6,438 bases of DNA, taken from contig JAKUNY010000082.1 of assembly GCA_022451765.1 (NCBI GenBank), positions 1 through 6,438 of the forward strand, in the 5' to 3' direction. Made by a program: the position numbers and the translations under genes. Below, one piece after another: positions 5,427-6,438 of the stretch. The number at the start of each line of letters is the position of its first letter. Position 1 is the first letter of the stretch. The stretch comes from Candidatus Poseidoniaceae archaeon. Its GTDB lineage: Archaea; Thermoplasmatota; Poseidoniia; Poseidoniales; Poseidoniaceae. The notes beneath the pieces are model-generated. The model saw only the letters and a program-made list of their open reading frames with translations. It was not told the DNA's origin and did no database searches.

Positions 5427-6038
5427 TCAGTATTCCACTGGAATCGGGTCAAGCGTTCTCCAGAGATACCAGCAAGCCATTGTACGATAAGGAGCCCAAC
5501 GTTCTGCTACTTTTTCTGCCTCATCCATGGTTTCCACCTCTGGGAACAATCGTTTGATGCCATTGACCAAGCCGATGTCTTTCGGACTGTAAACATCGGG
5601 TAGCAGGAGAGCGAAAATCATCACCATTTCAGCCGTCCATGGTCCAACCCCTTTGAATTGGATAAGGTGTTTTCGAACCTCATGCTCGGTCGAAGTTGAA
5701 TAAGGAAAATTGAGAAGTTCTTCCGAATCATTGGCTAAACCGAGGATATAACCGCTCTTTGGGCGTGTAATTCCGCATGAGGCAATTTCTTCTTTTGTAA
5801 ACTTGCGAACATGCTCTGGAGTAACCTGGCCGACCATGGTTTCAAATCGATTCCAGATACTTTCCGCTGCGATTACACTGATCTGTTGACCAACGATTGA
5901 ACGAACGATCGTGTAGAACAAATCGCCTCTTCCTTTCAGGCCATCTGTTCCGTATGTTTCGATGCATGACGACATGATTTCATCATCTCTGAGGTACGTA
6001 AGTGCCTCGTTCCACCAAGACGGTTCGCCCTTCTGCAT
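5427..6038 (-). CDS. alkA: DNA-3-methyladenine glycosylase II (AlkA-type, HhH-GPD family)
   Basis: A base-excision repair enzyme that would remove alkylated bases such as 3-methyladenine from DNA. From the ATG at 6038 it has 203 residues. It carries the HhH-GPD order: an entry helix IVRSIVGQQIS (44-54), the helix-hairpin-helix FKGVGPWTAEM (128-138), then PKD with the catalytic aspartate D154 (equivalent to E. coli AlkA D238), and the C-terminal WAPYRTMACWYLW (181-193) typical of AlkA. No Cys4 iron-sulfur cluster motif is present, unlike MutY/EndoIII. It lacks the extra N-terminal domain of E. coli AlkA (282 residues), as many short homologues do. An in-frame GTG at 6056 would add six residues; ATG 6038 is preferred because a weak A-rich box (6061-6069) lies about 27 bases upstream. 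It diverges from the HD-domain gene. Confidence 0.93.
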   Translation of the reverse strand: MQKGEPSWWNEALTYLRDDEIMSSCIETYGTDGLKGRGDLFYTIVRSIVGQQISVIAAESIWNRFETMVGQVTPEHVRKFTKEEIASCGITRPKSGYILGLANDSEELLNFPYSTSTEHEVRKHLIQFKGVGPWTAEMVMIFALLLPDVYSPKDIGLVNGIKRLFPEVETMDEAEKVAERWAPYRTMACWYLWRTLDPIPVEY

Positions 6039-6060
6039 GACCTTACCGAGAAGCACAGGG

Positions 6061-6069
6061 GTTTTGAGT
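6061..6069 (-). promoter_or_regulatory. Weak TATA-like element for the glycosylase gene
   Basis: On the minus strand this reads ACTCAAAAC, about 27 bases before the ATG at 6038. The match is poor; it is recorded because its spacing favours the ATG over the GTG start at 6056. Confidence 0.2.
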
Positions 6070-6083
6070 ACTCGTCCACTCCC

Positions 6084-6438
6084 ATGCTCATGCGAGAAGA
6101 GCTTCTCACACTTTTACAATTGAAAGATATACCTAGATCAGGTTGGGTACGAGCAGGCGTCGAGAACCCTGAGTCAGTAGCTGCTCACTCATGGGGAATG
6201 GCTGTCCTGGCCTTGCGTTTGTGTCCAGATCATCTGGACCTGTCGAGAGTTCTCGCGATGTGTCTTGTCCACGACGTAGCGGAAATTGTTGTCGGCGACC
6301 TTACACCACACGATGCCATCAAAGGAAAGGAAAAGCATGACTTAGAGCGAGCCGGAATGCTCAAGATTGCTCCGCAATGGGTTGACTTGTTTGATGAGTA
6401 CGAACAAGGAGTAAGCGAGGAAGCACAATTCGTGAAGA
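6084..6438 (+). CDS. HD-domain phosphohydrolase, YfbR/HDDC2-like 5'-nucleotidase, truncated at right edge
   Basis: The first 118 residues of an HD-superfamily protein. It shows the HDDC2/YfbR pattern: RSGW (18-21, near the substrate-selecting Arg-Trp of YfbR), NPESVAAHS with metal-binding H35, the HD pair H63-D64 followed by VAE with E67, and GDLTP (71-75), then a charged helix with KGKEKHDLE. The next metal-binding aspartate would lie just past the edge, after EEAQFVK. Relatives are metal-dependent 5'-deoxynucleotidases acting on (deoxy)nucleoside monophosphates in the cytoplasm, so a role in nucleotide pool control is likely but the substrate is inferred. The ATG at 6084 is used; a second ATG lies at 6090. 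It starts 45 bases from the divergent glycosylase gene. Confidence 0.88.
   Translation, partial: MLMREELLTLLQLKDIPRSGWVRAGVENPESVAAHSWGMAVLALRLCPDHLDLSRVLAMCLVHDVAEIVVGDLTPHDAIKGKEKHDLERAGMLKIAPQWVDLFDEYEQGVSEEAQFVK

Noticed and set aside
1..6438. CRISPR array, tRNA/rRNA genes, insertion sequence or integrase
   Set aside because: No regularly spaced repeats, no tRNA-like or rRNA sequence and no transposase or recombinase motifs were found on either strand by eye.

Overview
The window looks like a piece of chromosome from a planktonic marine archaeon, most likely Marine Group II/III Euryarchaeota (Candidatus Poseidoniia). This is an inference. It rests on mixed base composition, short gaps between genes, a marine photolyase and acyl-CoA oxidation gene content, and several A/T-rich TATA-like boxes lying about 25-27 bases upstream of the ATG, the spacing expected for archaeal leaderless transcripts. 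There are no RNA genes, CRISPR arrays or mobile elements. Every part of the window is accounted for by genes or short gaps; no stretch over about 300 bases lacks a gene.

Layout: (1) the 5' part of a short-chain dehydrogenase on the minus strand, cut by the left edge; (2) divergent from it, a 759-residue fusion of a class II photolyase-like protein with a renalase-like FAD/NAD(P) oxidoreductase; (3) a 63-residue zinc-ribbon protein; (4) a 133-residue protein of unknown function with a very basic tail; (5) an acyl-CoA dehydrogenase of the isovaleryl-CoA/short-branched type; (6) on the minus strand, two small membrane proteins in the same reading frame separated by a single TAG; (7) on the minus strand, an AlkA-type DNA glycosylase; (8) divergent from it, the start of an HD-domain nucleotidase-like protein, cut by the right edge.

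Three genes suggest care of DNA and nucleotides (photolyase fusion, AlkA glycosylase, HD phosphohydrolase), and the acyl-CoA dehydrogenase belongs to fatty-acid or branched-chain amino-acid oxidation. The points most worth a second look are the photolyase-renalase fusion, which keeps the class II tryptophan triad but seems to have lost one lesion-stacking tryptophan; its lysine-rich C-terminus ending in a PCNA-box-like QTTLF; the in-frame TAG between the two membrane ORFs; and an acyl-CoA dehydrogenase with glutamates at both known catalytic-base positions.
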